Below, piece after piece: positions 24,170 through 33,364 of a stretch of DNA of 64,000 bases. Both the position numbers and the translations under genes were made by a program. The notes below the pieces were generated by a model. It did not search any database. It was given only the letters and a program-made list of their open reading frames with translations, and was not told where the DNA came from. The number at the start of each line of letters is the position of its first letter. Position 1 is the first letter of the stretch. Source of the stretch: Pyrinomonadaceae bacterium (GTDB lineage: Bacteria; Acidobacteriota; Blastocatellia; Pyrinomonadales; Pyrinomonadaceae); assembly GCA_019694395.1 (NCBI GenBank), contig JAIBCC010000028.1, positions 22,427 to 86,426 of the forward strand, given 5' to 3'.

Positions 24170-25339
24170 ATGAACGAAACCGTAAAAGTCGCACTTAAAA
24201 GCCATCCGCATCAATACGAAATTAAAATCGGAAACAATTTATTAGCTGACAGTGGCGTTTGGGCAAAATCTTGTTTAGCGAATTCTGCAAAAAAAATTGT
24301 CGTTATTTCCAATCCGAAAGTTTTTTCACTTTACGGTGAGAAAGTTGCCGAAAGTCTGAAAAATCAGGGCTTTGAAGTCTTAATTCACAAGATCGGAGAC
24401 GGCGAAAAATATAAAAATTTACGAACTTTAGAAAAAACGCTCGATTTTTTCAGCCGACATCAGTTGAAGCGAAGCGATGCAGTCATTGCTTTAGGCGGCG
24501 GAGTTGTTGGCGATTTAACCGGATTTGCCTCGTCTATTTATTTGCGCGGAATTTCTTTTTTGCAGATTCCAACCACACTTTTATCAATGATTGATTCGTC
24601 AGTTGGCGGAAAAACCGGCGTAAATTCAAATTTCGGCAAAAACCTGATCGGGACTTTTCATCAACCAAACGGAGTGTTGATTGACGTTGATACTTTAAAA
24701 ACCCTGCCGCGTCGAGAATTAACTGCGGGTTTTTGTGAAGCAGTTAAACAAGGTGCCATCGCTAATCCAAATCTTTTTAATCAAACTTCAGATTTTCTAA
24801 AAAAATATTCACCAAACCACTTTAAAAAATATTTTTTCTCTAATTTATTTTTAACGGACTTGCAAAAACTTATCGCCTCCCAAGTTGCGTTCAAAGCTGA
24901 GATCGTTAAAGGCGACGAACGCGAAAACCTTGAAAAATCCGGCAATCGCTCACGTAAAATACTTAATTTTGGTCACACTGTCGGACACGCCCTTGAAAAA
25001 GTAACCAACTATAAATATTTCAAACACGGCGAAGCTGTCGGTATTGGAATTTTAGTTGCCGGAGAAATTTCAAAAAGGGTTGCAAATTTAGTTCAAAATG
25101 AATTAAACTTGTTAAACGATGTTGTCAAACTGACAGGTAGTCTGCCAAATTGGCAAAACATCGAAACAAAAAATATCATTGAAGCCTTTGAGTTTGACAA
25201 AAAAAATGTTGGCGACAGTTTGCAATGGATTTTGCTTGAAAAAATCGGTCAGCCAATAATTTATCCAAACTCAAAAATCCCTGATTCGGTAATCATCGAA
25301 TCAATAAGCGCAGTAGTAAAAAAATCCACCTGCCCCTAA
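24170..25339 (+). CDS. aroB: 3-dehydroquinate synthase
   Basis: Second step of the shikimate pathway: cyclises DAHP to 3-dehydroquinate using NAD+ and a divalent metal, in the cytoplasm. The 389 residues hold the NAD loop GGGVVGDLTGFASSIYLRG, the substrate region TTLLSMIDSSVGGKTGVN, and metal ligands in GFCEAVKQGAI, NFGHTVGHALE and HGEAVGIGI. Slightly longer than usual (about 360) because of a Lys/Phe-rich insert near 205-225. AAGGA precedes the ATG. No other shikimate gene is adjacent. Confidence 0.95.
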   Translation: MNETVKVALKSHPHQYEIKIGNNLLADSGVWAKSCLANSAKKIVVISNPKVFSLYGEKVAESLKNQGFEVLIHKIGDGEKYKNLRTLEKTLDFFSRHQLKRSDAVIALGGGVVGDLTGFASSIYLRGISFLQIPTTLLSMIDSSVGGKTGVNSNFGKNLIGTFHQPNGVLIDVDTLKTLPRRELTAGFCEAVKQGAIANPNLFNQTSDFLKKYSPNHFKKYFFSNLFLTDLQKLIASQVAFKAEIVKGDERENLEKSGNRSRKILNFGHTVGHALEKVTNYKYFKHGEAVGIGILVAGEISKRVANLVQNELNLLNDVVKLTGSLPNWQNIETKNIIEAFEFDKKNVGDSLQWILLEKIGQPIIYPNSKIPDSVIIESISAVVKKSTCP

Positions 25340-25366
25340 ATCTTTATAAAAGTAGAGTTTGTATCA

Positions 25367-25777
25367 ATGAAGAATAAATTTAGAGAATCAGAAAGAGGCA
25401 GCGCCAGCACAAAAATGCTAATGTATCTTGCAGTTTTTTTCTTAATACTCAACGCAGGTCTTAATTATGTTCCTGTTGCTTATAATGCTGAGGGTTTTAA
25501 ACAAGAAATGAACGCGGCAGTGATGCAGGGATTAACAATTCCCCCATCCACAGGAACTCCGGTTGATGTGACCAAAAAAAGACTTATTACAAAGGCTACA
25601 GCAAACGATATTCCGGCAGATGCTTACATTGACGTAAAGCTAATCAACGGTGTGCTCCAAGCACGAGTAATTTATAATAAAAAGGTTTCTTTGCTGCCAT
25701 TCGGGATCTACGATTATAATTACCAATTCGACTACACTTCTAATTCCAGAGGTTTTTTAACCAATAATATAAATTAA
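25367..25777 (+). CDS. Membrane-anchored pilin-like small protein
   Basis: 136 residues. A short charged N-terminus (ERGSASTK) is followed by one membrane segment (MLMYLAVFFLILNAGLNYVP) and a soluble part that ends in beta strands. The layout resembles TadE/DUF4845-type or pseudopilin-like proteins, but no prepilin peptidase site (G-FTLIE) is present. It follows aroB by 27 bp, so it may be co-transcribed. Its last 4 bp overlap the end of the convergent radical SAM gene. The function is unknown. Confidence 0.65.
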   Translation: MKNKFRESERGSASTKMLMYLAVFFLILNAGLNYVPVAYNAEGFKQEMNAAVMQGLTIPPSTGTPVDVTKKRLITKATANDIPADAYIDVKLINGVLQARVIYNKKVSLLPFGIYDYNYQFDYTSNSRGFLTNNIN

Positions 25778-27654
25778 AGAACCAGAGCCTGTTGAACTTT
25801 CAGAGGTTGTATTTGGATTAAAGATTGCGGTGCATCTGCCAGCCAGGTTGTCGGGCAAACTCCGCAAGTAGTGCATTTTTCGACCGCAGGACAAGGTTTA
25901 GAAGATAAACTTGCCTGCGATTTTTCGTGTTCGGTTTTCAAAAATTCAAACGATAATCCTGAGTCAACAATTGACCAAGGCAGAAATTCATCATAACTAC
26001 GTTGGCGTGAGATATGAAAGGAATCGTCAAAATTTAATTGCCGTAATGCTTCCTTGATATTTCCGCCGATTTTCGCGGCGTGTTCGATAACTTTGGCAAC
26101 AGTTCTGTCACCCGAAGAAAATAAGGCTTGTTCGTGAGCAATGCGGGCGGACATAAAACGGACTTCGACGTTTGGAATTCGGCTTAAACCTTTGCAAACG
26201 TATTTGATTCGCTGTTTCAACTCTTTTTCATCACAAATTCCGTCCCACTGCAAAGGAGTATTTGGTTTCGGCACAAAACCGTTCAGACTCGGAATAATTT
26301 TTCCCGCCCGCCCGAATTTCTTTCCGGCTTCCAACATCCGATTTTTAATGCGCTCGACCAGAACGAACATTTCGTCCAAATCTTCCTGTGTTTCGGTGGG
26401 CAAACCAACCATCATATACAGTTTGAGCGTCAGCATTCCGCGATCAAAAACCGAACCGCAAATATCAACTATTTCATCATTGGTCAGATTTTTATTGATG
26501 ACGCGGCGCAATCTGTCCGAACCTGTTTCGGGCGCAACGGCAATTTGCTGATCTTTGGATTCAACCAAAGCATCAAGCAATTCTTCGGAAATCTGGTCTA
26601 AACGAAGCGAAGAAACGGTAATTTTGTAATCCATCGCCCGCAATTCGCGCAAAATCGTCGAAATCTCGGGGTGATCGCAAACGGCAGTTGAAACCAATCC
26701 GATTTTATTCGTTTTGCTGCGCCATTCTGCTGCTTTTGCCAGAATATCTTTGGCGGGAACAACGCGTGGCGGATAGTAATTGTAGCCAGCCCAGCAGAAA
26801 CGGCAGCCTTGTGAACAACCGCGCGAAATTTCGACCAACAATCTGTCACCCATTTCTGCGCCAGGCGACCAAACCGAGGTTGAAGGACAAAAAATATCTT
26901 GATTCAACAAAAATTCGTGCAGTTCCTTTTCACCACGTTTGATAGCGCGGCGCAAAGTTCCTTCTTTCGGATTAACTGCCGCTAAAGCCCGTCCGACTCG
27001 TTTCGGAACGCCGATTTGTTTGGGCAGATAATCGAAAACTGTTCCGTCCTCATTATAAATTACATCGTAAAGGCTCGGCACATAAAAACCGCGTCCGATT
27101 TGAGCCAGAGCTAATAAAATCTCATCCTTTGAATCATTTTCGAGAATCGCGTCAACTAGTTGATAAGCAAGAATTTCGCCTTCGCCAACCGCAATCACGT
27201 CCGTAAAATCCGCAATCGGTTCAGGATTTAAGAACGAAGCCGCGCCACCCATCACAACTAATGGATGAAAATGATTTCTGTCTTTTGCCCAAACGGGAAT
27301 TTTTGAAAGCTGGAGCATTTTTGCCATGTTCAGATAATCTGTTTCAAATGAAATGGAAAAGGCAACAACATCAAAATCTTTGATCGGCGTTTGGGTTTCA
27401 AGTGATAACAGCGGGGTGCGCGTTTTTTCGTATTCTTTAAGCTCGTGAATCTCAGGCAAGAAAACCCGTTCACAGGAAACTTCGGGAATATTATTAAAAA
27501 GCTCATACATCGTGTGCATTCCCAGATTTGCCATTCCGATACTATGAGTGTTCGGATAGCACAATGCCACACGCAAAGATGCACCGTGTTTAATCGTGTA
27601 GCCTTCTTCGTTGGCAAGTTTCTGTTTGCAGCTTTCGATGATTTTCTTACTCAT
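25774..27654 (-). CDS. B12-binding radical SAM protein, TIGR03960 type
   Basis: 626 residues from ATG 27654; an upstream TTG (27666) is less likely. The cobalamin-type N-terminal domain (SLRVALCYPNTHSIGMANLGMHTMY, VVMGGAASFLNPEPI) leads into a radical SAM core with SRGCSQGCRFCWAGYNYYPPR (CxxxCxxC) near residue 275. The C-terminus carries additional cysteines (CPAVEKCTTCGVC). This matches the conserved TIGR03960 family, which in many bacteria is linked to a DUF2344 partner; that partner is not in the window. The reaction is unknown. Confidence 0.85.
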   Translation of the reverse strand: MSKKIIESCKQKLANEEGYTIKHGASLRVALCYPNTHSIGMANLGMHTMYELFNNIPEVSCERVFLPEIHELKEYEKTRTPLLSLETQTPIKDFDVVAFSISFETDYLNMAKMLQLSKIPVWAKDRNHFHPLVVMGGAASFLNPEPIADFTDVIAVGEGEILAYQLVDAILENDSKDEILLALAQIGRGFYVPSLYDVIYNEDGTVFDYLPKQIGVPKRVGRALAAVNPKEGTLRRAIKRGEKELHEFLLNQDIFCPSTSVWSPGAEMGDRLLVEISRGCSQGCRFCWAGYNYYPPRVVPAKDILAKAAEWRSKTNKIGLVSTAVCDHPEISTILRELRAMDYKITVSSLRLDQISEELLDALVESKDQQIAVAPETGSDRLRRVINKNLTNDEIVDICGSVFDRGMLTLKLYMMVGLPTETQEDLDEMFVLVERIKNRMLEAGKKFGRAGKIIPSLNGFVPKPNTPLQWDGICDEKELKQRIKYVCKGLSRIPNVEVRFMSARIAHEQALFSSGDRTVAKVIEHAAKIGGNIKEALRQLNFDDSFHISRQRSYDEFLPWSIVDSGLSFEFLKTEHEKSQASLSSKPCPAVEKCTTCGVCPTTWLADAPQSLIQIQPLKVQQALVL

Positions 27655-27734
27655 AAAGCAAATCAATAGTTTACCAAAAAGTAAGGATTTTAGGAAAGAT
27701 TAGTTTGTGGTAATTTATAAATACATTGAGCATT

Positions 27735-28643
27735 ATGAAAAAAATTATCCCTAAACCAGTAAATTGGCAAGATTTTGAAAGTTTGTGCAAAAAACTTTAC
27801 GGTGAAATTTGGCAATGCCAAAGCACAATAAGTAAGAATGGTAGAAATGGACAATCTCAAAATGGGGTTGATATTTATGGTATTCCTAAGGGGGAAAATG
27901 AATATTTTGGCATTCAGTGTAAAGGAAAAGATGATTATGCTAAAACAGAACTAACAGAGGCTGAAATTGATAATGAAATAGAAAATGCAAAGAAATTTCA
28001 GCCCAAACTCAAACAATTTATTATTGCAACAACCGGAAATAAAGATGCCAAAATTGAGGAATTTGTTAGAAAGAAAAACGTTGATAGTAGAGCAAATGGT
28101 GGTTTTGAGATAGTTGTTCGACATTGGGAAGATTTGGCTGATTTGATAGAAGAAAATCAAGTTACTTTTGATTGGTATGTAAGTGGAAAGCAATTTAGGA
28201 AAACCTTTGATATAGAAATATTTGCAGAAAAACAAAATGGATTAAAATATGAAAATCATTTCTCCTTCAATATCTTTATGAGGAATGTTGGAAATGTTGT
28301 AATTGAGGATTGGAAATTATCCCTTAAATTTGAAAGAGGTGATTTTAAATATATTTTTGATGATGATAAATATGAAAAATTTATAACCTCACAAAACATT
28401 GCTTCGCAAATGGCATATTTAAGTTATGCAACACTTAGGGAGAAATACAGAAGAGTATTCATATATGAAGAAAATAGTATTTTCATGTATGTGCCTCTTT
28501 CTACAGACCGCCCTTTAGTTCAAACAGAAACTCGAAGTTTTCAAGTCTTTGTTATAGAGCCAACCGCAACAACTTCAAAACTTTATTGGATGTTGACGGC
28601 ACGAGATTTTCAAAAAGATGGTTTGGTCGAAATCAGTTATTAA
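27735..28643 (+). CDS. Mrr-like PD-(D/E)XK nuclease with unknown C-terminal domain
   Basis: 302 residues from ATG 27735. The N-terminal domain begins PKPVNWQDFESLCKKLYGEIWQ and has the catalytic pattern D46 (QNGVDIYG) and Q61-x-K63 (FGIQCKGK), i.e. a D-x14-QxK restriction-endonuclease-like fold. It then continues with LKQFIIATTGNKDAKIEEF. The same nuclease type is fused in front of NTPase modules in several anti-phage STAND proteins. Here it stands alone with a beta-rich 150-residue C-terminal region I do not recognise. The gene is visibly richer in A and T than its neighbours, consistent with horizontal transfer. A defence role is inference. Confidence 0.75.
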   Translation: MKKIIPKPVNWQDFESLCKKLYGEIWQCQSTISKNGRNGQSQNGVDIYGIPKGENEYFGIQCKGKDDYAKTELTEAEIDNEIENAKKFQPKLKQFIIATTGNKDAKIEEFVRKKNVDSRANGGFEIVVRHWEDLADLIEENQVTFDWYVSGKQFRKTFDIEIFAEKQNGLKYENHFSFNIFMRNVGNVVIEDWKLSLKFERGDFKYIFDDDKYEKFITSQNIASQMAYLSYATLREKYRRVFIYEENSIFMYVPLSTDRPLVQTETRSFQVFVIEPTATTSKLYWMLTARDFQKDGLVEISY

Positions 28644-28721
28644 TGAAATATTATGGTTTTAATGGAAATTTTCTAAAAAGTTCCCAAATTTCACAGATTT
28701 TTTTATATTTGCCAAACAAAA

Positions 28722-29372
28722 TTAATTTATCAAACGATTTTGCAAGGCTTTTGCCACAGCTTCGGACTTTGAATGAACCTGTAGTTTTTCGTAGATATTC
28801 TTGAGATGGAACGAAATTGTGTTGACGGTTACGCGCAATTCGGCGGCGGCAGTTTTGTAACTGTGTCCTTCGACCAAAAGTTTTAAAAGTCTGATCTCGT
28901 GTGGAGTTAAATCGTAATTAACTTTTTCCGGCGGACGAAAATCCCGAAAAAGGGTAATAACTTTTCGTGCAACCTCCGGAGACATCGGTGCACCGCCGGA
29001 AATGGCATCGCGCAAACTTTCGATCAATTTGGCAGGCGGAGTTTTTTTGAGCAAATATCCGCACGCACCCGCACACAGAGCATCAAAAATTCTTTCATTA
29101 TCATCGTAAACCGAAAGCATTAAAATTGTCAGATGCGGATATTTTTCTTTCAAAATACGGATTCCTTCAATGCCGTCCATTCCGGGCAATCCGATGTCGG
29201 ATAAAACGACATCAGGCAGTTTATGACGAATTGAGGCAAGAGCTTCTTCCATCGAACCGTATTTCCCGGTGCATTCAAACCCATCGGTATAAGTAATCAA
29301 CATTGCCAATCCCTCACGAATTTCACGGCGATCCTCGATGATTGCAACTTTGATTATCGGATTTTCCATAGA
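28722..29372 (-). CDS. NarL/FixJ-type response regulator
   Basis: 216 residues from ATG 29372 (a GTG at 29405 lies inside a palindromic site and is less likely). Receiver domain with IIEDRREIREG and phospho-acceptor D58 in VLSDIGLPGMDG. The LuxR-type HTH at about 150-210 reads YDLTPHEIRLLKLLVEGHSYKTAAAELRVTVNTISFHLKNIYEKL. It should be phosphorylated by a HisKA_3 kinase such as the one at 30263-33352. The caspase-like gene sits between kinase and regulator. A 22-bp site shared with that gene is centred 38 bp upstream of the start and may be its own binding site. Confidence 0.92.
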   Translation of the reverse strand, partial: SMENPIIKVAIIEDRREIREGLAMLITYTDGFECTGKYGSMEEALASIRHKLPDVVLSDIGLPGMDGIEGIRILKEKYPHLTILMLSVYDDNERIFDALCAGACGYLLKKTPPAKLIESLRDAISGGAPMSPEVARKVITLFRDFRPPEKVNYDLTPHEIRLLKLLVEGHSYKTAAAELRVTVNTISFHLKNIYEKLQVHSKSEAVAKALQNRLIN

Positions 29373-29398
29373 TTGAAGTTTAGATTCTATTGCTTCAA

Positions 29399-29420
29399 AA
29401 GTCACTACAAATTTAGGTAG
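29399..29420. promoter_or_regulatory. Palindromic site, copy 1 (upstream of the response regulator)
   Basis: AAGTCA followed by CTAC-N8-GTAG (CTAC 29405-29408, GTAG 29417-29420). 18 of 22 positions match the copy at 30134-30155 and the spacing is the same. TAC-N8-GTA resembles the inverted heptamers bound by NarL/FixJ regulators. Confidence 0.6.
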
Positions 29421-29436
29421 TTTAGCAAATTCTATT

Positions 29437-30057
29437 TTATGGGAGTGCCGTAGCTTTTAGCCATTCAATACTAAAAGTTCTATTAATTCTTTCACCTGGT
29501 ATGTAAACTGATTCCTGCGGTTTTTGAGAGTTATATTCTTCAAACTCCCTGGTTCTTCCAAAACTTGCAAATTGAATGGAAAGACCTGCTGTCACAGGAA
29601 CTCCCCATAGTTTTGCCAGTCGGTTTATCAGCCGCCGTCCTTCAAATTCAGCTCCCACCTCGCACCCCATCAGCCAAACCTGCGCATTCGGAGCAAATAA
29701 TCCGCGCATTAAGCCTAAACTGCCGACAATATTTTGGAAATTACAATTTGAAATAAAGGCACGAGAGGTCGAAAGGTCAAAACCGCGCAAGTCACGGTCG
29801 CACGAAATTGTTTGTAAACCTGGACCTCCATGACCATGGATCCGTAGCAGATCGATCTTTCCCGATTTCTCCACTCGACGCTGCAGTTGGCTAACCATAA
29901 AATCAATCCCGTTTCCCATTCGATTGATAATAATCGGAGCCATTCCGACCAACAGCAAATCGCTGACTTCCCTGTTTAAATCAGGGTCAGCGATATTAAC
30001 AACATCATAAACTCCAGACCAAACTGATAAACTATCTTCGACTTCATTGACACTCAT
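29437..30057 (-). CDS. Stand-alone caspase-fold (DUF4347-like) protein
   Basis: 206 residues with no signal peptide. The core follows the DUF4347/CHAT-like layout: a hydrophobic strand then IHGHGGPG (His74, His76), and later VWLMGCEVGAEFEGRRLINRLAKLWGVPVTAG with Cys132. A His and a Cys placed so are the catalytic dyad of clan CD (caspase/gingipain) peptidases. In most DUF4347 proteins the domain is part of large surface proteins; here it is alone and probably cytoplasmic. It lies between a response regulator and a sensor kinase on the same strand, and shares a palindromic promoter site with the regulator. Peptidase activity is inference. Confidence 0.7.
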   Translation of the reverse strand: MSVNEVEDSLSVWSGVYDVVNIADPDLNREVSDLLLVGMAPIIINRMGNGIDFMVSQLQRRVEKSGKIDLLRIHGHGGPGLQTISCDRDLRGFDLSTSRAFISNCNFQNIVGSLGLMRGLFAPNAQVWLMGCEVGAEFEGRRLINRLAKLWGVPVTAGLSIQFASFGRTREFEEYNSQKPQESVYIPGERINRTFSIEWLKATALP

Positions 30058-30074
30058 AATATTTGTTTCCTCTC

Positions 30075-30096
30075 AAAGAGGTAATAATTCCTCTTT
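30075..30096 (-). promoter_or_regulatory. Hairpin in the leader of the caspase-like gene
   Basis: AAAGAGG / CCTCTTT with an 8-nt loop, immediately before the ribosome site (AGAGGAAAC) of the gene starting at 30057. The 5' arm repeats part of the ribosome site, so it could affect translation. Confidence 0.35.
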
Positions 30097-30133
30097 TCAA
30101 ATTCGACGTTTAGAATGCTATTTCTACGGAATA

Positions 30134-30155
30134 AAGTCACTACATATTCAAGTAG
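30134..30155. promoter_or_regulatory. Palindromic site, copy 2 (upstream of the caspase-like gene)
   Basis: AAGTCA then CTAC-N8-GTAG (CTAC 30140-30143, GTAG 30152-30155), 77-98 bp before the start at 30057. See the matching copy at 29399-29420. Confidence 0.6.
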
Positions 30156-30262
30156 CTAAAGTTATGCTGAAGCAGTAAATTTTCACAGGATATGTGATTG
30201 GAATTAGATTTGGTTGACAGTTGTTGGAGATAGTTATAACAGCCTTTATAAAGTCAGAAAAA

Positions 30263-33200
30263 TTAGTTGAATTTTACCCATTTTTTTACTGAAATGGGAA
30301 TTTCCAATAAAATTTCTGTTCCTTTTCCGCTTTCAGATTGGATTTCAAATTTTCCGCCTAAATTCTCGGATCGTTTTTTTAGATTCAGCAAGCCATTGCC
30401 GCCAAACCCTTCAAAAGTTGTGTGTTCATCAAATGGCGGAACGTGAAAGCCTTTGCCGTTGTCTTTGATTTGAAGAACTAAACCGCCTCCATCAATCGAA
30501 ACACTGATCTTGGCTTCGGTCGCTTCCGAATGCTTTGCCAGATTGTTGACACATTCTTTGAACATTAAATAAAATTCGCGGCGAATATCCGCGCCAAGCG
30601 AAATATCCGGTGAAGAAGCCGGAAATTCAAACTTTATCGCAATGTCTTTGGCTTCTAAAACATCGGTGGCAAAACGCCGCATTCTTTTGGTCAAATCACT
30701 CAAACTGTCTTTACTCGGATTAATTGCCCAAACAATATCCGACATCGAATCAACCAATTCCCGTGAAGTATCGGCAATCAAATTCAAAGGCTTATTTGTT
30801 CCGTTATCGCCGACTTTTTGACGCACAACTTCGGATAAGATCGCAATCTGTGAAAGCGATGAACCAATGTCATCGTGCAAATCCGTAGCAATTCTGGTGC
30901 GGATTCTTTCGAGCTCCAAAAGCCTTTGCAAGCGATAACGATAAAAAGTATAAATAATTAAGCCGATTAGAATTGCAGCTACAGTCAAAAACCACCAACG
31001 CTGCCAAATCGGATAGGCAATTGAAAAATTAACAGTTGCAGGGGTTTCACTGGTTAGCCCCTGAGAATTGACCGCCCGAACCAGAAAATTATACTCTCCG
31101 GGGGATAGATTAAAATTAACTTTTCGATCAGTTGTCAGTTCGCTCCAATCCGCATTATTAAGTTTATATTGATAACGCAAAATTTCTCCCGTTCCAAAGG
31201 TAAGTCCAAAAAATTCGACCTGAATCTGATGCCGGTCAGTCGCGAATTGAAGATTTTCAACCACCGTTTCGCCTAATTCGGAAAGCTTTCGTGCCGGTTC
31301 TCCATTAACGCGTAAGGCTGAAATAAAAATTGGCGGTGGGTTGGAATTTTCATCCGACTCGGGAGTTAATTTGGCGATGGTAAATCTTTGTGAAAACCAG
31401 AGATTACCCTCTTTATCACTTGCACAACGACTGATCGAAGCTCCCGGAAGCCCGTCTGCTTGCGAGTAAATTTTGATCCTGCCTGTTTTCGGCTCAAGCC
31501 GGTTAATTCCGCGTGCCGTTCCGATATAAATTCGCCCCAGATTGTCTTCGGTCAGACAATTTGCCTGGCTGCTCGAAAGTCCTTCAGCCACTGAGATTTG
31601 CACAAAATTTGGTTCATCCGCCGTAAAATTATCTACCCGCACCAATCCGCTATTGCTGACTGCCACCCATAAACGCCCGTTTTTGTCATTGTAAATCGTA
31701 TTGACCAATCCCGGCGGAAAACGGTCAGGCGCGGAAAATAATTCAAATTTGCCATTACGAAATCTTCCTAAACCGCCCGTGTAAAAACCGATCCAAAGAT
31801 TCCCTGCTGAATCTTCTCCGTAAGCAGTCGGGGCACTAAACACCGGAAAACCGTCTGTTGCACCAAGATTTTGGACTTTGTCCGTTTTTCGCTCCCACCG
31901 CATTACTCCGGCAGTCGAAATATTTGAAAACCAAATGTCACCATGCGAATCTTCATACACACGGAAAATGTCTTCCGCTAAAACCCCGTCTTTTTTATCG
32001 AAAATGTGCTTTGGCGGAGTGCGGCTTAAATCTTCAAACTTTGTTACTGCCGGATAGCGATATAAACCGCTAATGCTTGGAATCCACCATTCCCGGTCAA
32101 TTCGTGATTGCAGATCAATCTGATTCCAACCCCAGCTTCGACCTTTGAAATCTAAAGGTTTGATTTCCGAAAATTTATTACCTTCAAAATGGAGCAAATC
32201 AAAACTACTGGAAGTTGCATAAACTTCCCCATTAGGATCAGTAAAAATCGAAGTCGCAGTTGCGTAAGGCTGCTTTTCGGGAATATCGAAAAATACGAAT
32301 CCGTGCCGGGTGAGTTTAAATGCGCCTTTACTGGCGGTTCCAATCCAAATATTGCCCCCAATATCTTCTCCCAGCGCAACCACATCGGTTGAAAAAAGAC
32401 GGCGAAAGGATGGCTCTCCATCTTTTGCGTCAGGCTGAAATTCACAGATCCCGTTCCGAATTCCGGCTAAAATCTTTCCGTCCGAGGTCTCAAAAATATC
32501 GTGAATCCATCGGTCATCGGTTAAACCGTCCTTAGTAGTAAAACGCCGCGCTAAAACAGGCTCGTCTTTTCCTTCGGGATAGGTAAAAAAGCTCAAACCT
32601 TTTGGAGAATCGCCAATACCAGCCCAAATTCGCCCCTCCCGATCCTCCATCAATTGTGTTACGGGATCAAATGATAAAAGCTTTCCTTCGCCTGCCGGGA
32701 CATCAAACCACCAAATTCCGGTGCTGGTTGCTGCCCACATTTTTCCGTGTTTATCTTCGAGTAAGCCAAAAAACTCCAAATTTTTACCGCGCCATTCGGG
32801 AATCTCAACTTTTTCAAATTGCCATTCGCCATTTTGCTCAATCAATCGAAAAAGAACTCCAAAAGTAGCGGCTAAAATTTCCCCGTTCCGCTTTTGATAG
32901 ATACTGTTAACACCGAAAGGCTGTTTTTCAAAAGGCGGATCTTTGGAACGAAAGACGCGAAACATCGGGTTGTTTTTTGCATTTTCTGTTTGCGACTTTA
33001 GACTTTCTCCTTTCGGATCAAAAAACACTATTCCGTCGCTGGTAGCAACCAGATATTTTCCGTTTTTGAGTTCAAGAATGTCATTAACATTGCGGTGTGG
33101 TAATCCTTCCGCCTGAGTATAATTTTTGAACTCATAACCATCGAAACGTGATAAACCTTCGCCGGTGCAAAACCATAGAAAACCACGCGAATCCCGAAAG

Positions 33201-33352
33201 ATTTTGCTCACAAAATCGTGTCCGAGTCCATCGGCTGTGGTGTAATTCTTAAAAGGTAAATTTTGGGTAAAAGTGGAAGTGGAAACAAAAATCAGACAAA
33301 GAGATATTTTGACGAGAAACTGAAGTTTTGAATTTGGGGGCAGACAAAACAT
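30263..33352 (-). CDS. Sensor histidine kinase with two-component regulator propeller
   Basis: 1029 residues. After a signal peptide (about 1-29) come Reg_prop repeats forming a periplasmic two-propeller sensor (GLGHDFVSKIFRDSRGFLWFCTGEGLSRFDG and similar blades, to about 690). A Y_Y_Y domain follows (PGEYNFLVRAVNSQG), then one membrane helix (WWFLTVAAILIGLIIYTFY) and a HisKA_3 domain with His826 in DLHDDIGSSLSQ. The HATPase part has DNGKGF and a GNGLLNL loop. It senses an unknown envelope or nutrient signal and should phosphorylate a NarL-type regulator, most likely the one at 28722. It begins 12 bp after the class II aldolase gene, so it is probably co-transcribed with it. Confidence 0.93.
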   Translation of the reverse strand: MFCLPPNSKLQFLVKISLCLIFVSTSTFTQNLPFKNYTTADGLGHDFVSKIFRDSRGFLWFCTGEGLSRFDGYEFKNYTQAEGLPHRNVNDILELKNGKYLVATSDGIVFFDPKGESLKSQTENAKNNPMFRVFRSKDPPFEKQPFGVNSIYQKRNGEILAATFGVLFRLIEQNGEWQFEKVEIPEWRGKNLEFFGLLEDKHGKMWAATSTGIWWFDVPAGEGKLLSFDPVTQLMEDREGRIWAGIGDSPKGLSFFTYPEGKDEPVLARRFTTKDGLTDDRWIHDIFETSDGKILAGIRNGICEFQPDAKDGEPSFRRLFSTDVVALGEDIGGNIWIGTASKGAFKLTRHGFVFFDIPEKQPYATATSIFTDPNGEVYATSSSFDLLHFEGNKFSEIKPLDFKGRSWGWNQIDLQSRIDREWWIPSISGLYRYPAVTKFEDLSRTPPKHIFDKKDGVLAEDIFRVYEDSHGDIWFSNISTAGVMRWERKTDKVQNLGATDGFPVFSAPTAYGEDSAGNLWIGFYTGGLGRFRNGKFELFSAPDRFPPGLVNTIYNDKNGRLWVAVSNSGLVRVDNFTADEPNFVQISVAEGLSSSQANCLTEDNLGRIYIGTARGINRLEPKTGRIKIYSQADGLPGASISRCASDKEGNLWFSQRFTIAKLTPESDENSNPPPIFISALRVNGEPARKLSELGETVVENLQFATDRHQIQVEFFGLTFGTGEILRYQYKLNNADWSELTTDRKVNFNLSPGEYNFLVRAVNSQGLTSETPATVNFSIAYPIWQRWWFLTVAAILIGLIIYTFYRYRLQRLLELERIRTRIATDLHDDIGSSLSQIAILSEVVRQKVGDNGTNKPLNLIADTSRELVDSMSDIVWAINPSKDSLSDLTKRMRRFATDVLEAKDIAIKFEFPASSPDISLGADIRREFYLMFKECVNNLAKHSEATEAKISVSIDGGGLVLQIKDNGKGFHVPPFDEHTTFEGFGGNGLLNLKKRSENLGGKFEIQSESGKGTEILLEIPISVKKWVKFN

Positions 33353-33364
33353 AGGTTTTGCTCA

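Noticed and set aside
23965..24198. 77-codon plus-strand frame before aroB
   Set aside because: Spans the REP-like palindromes and overlaps the aroB start in another frame; no ribosome site.
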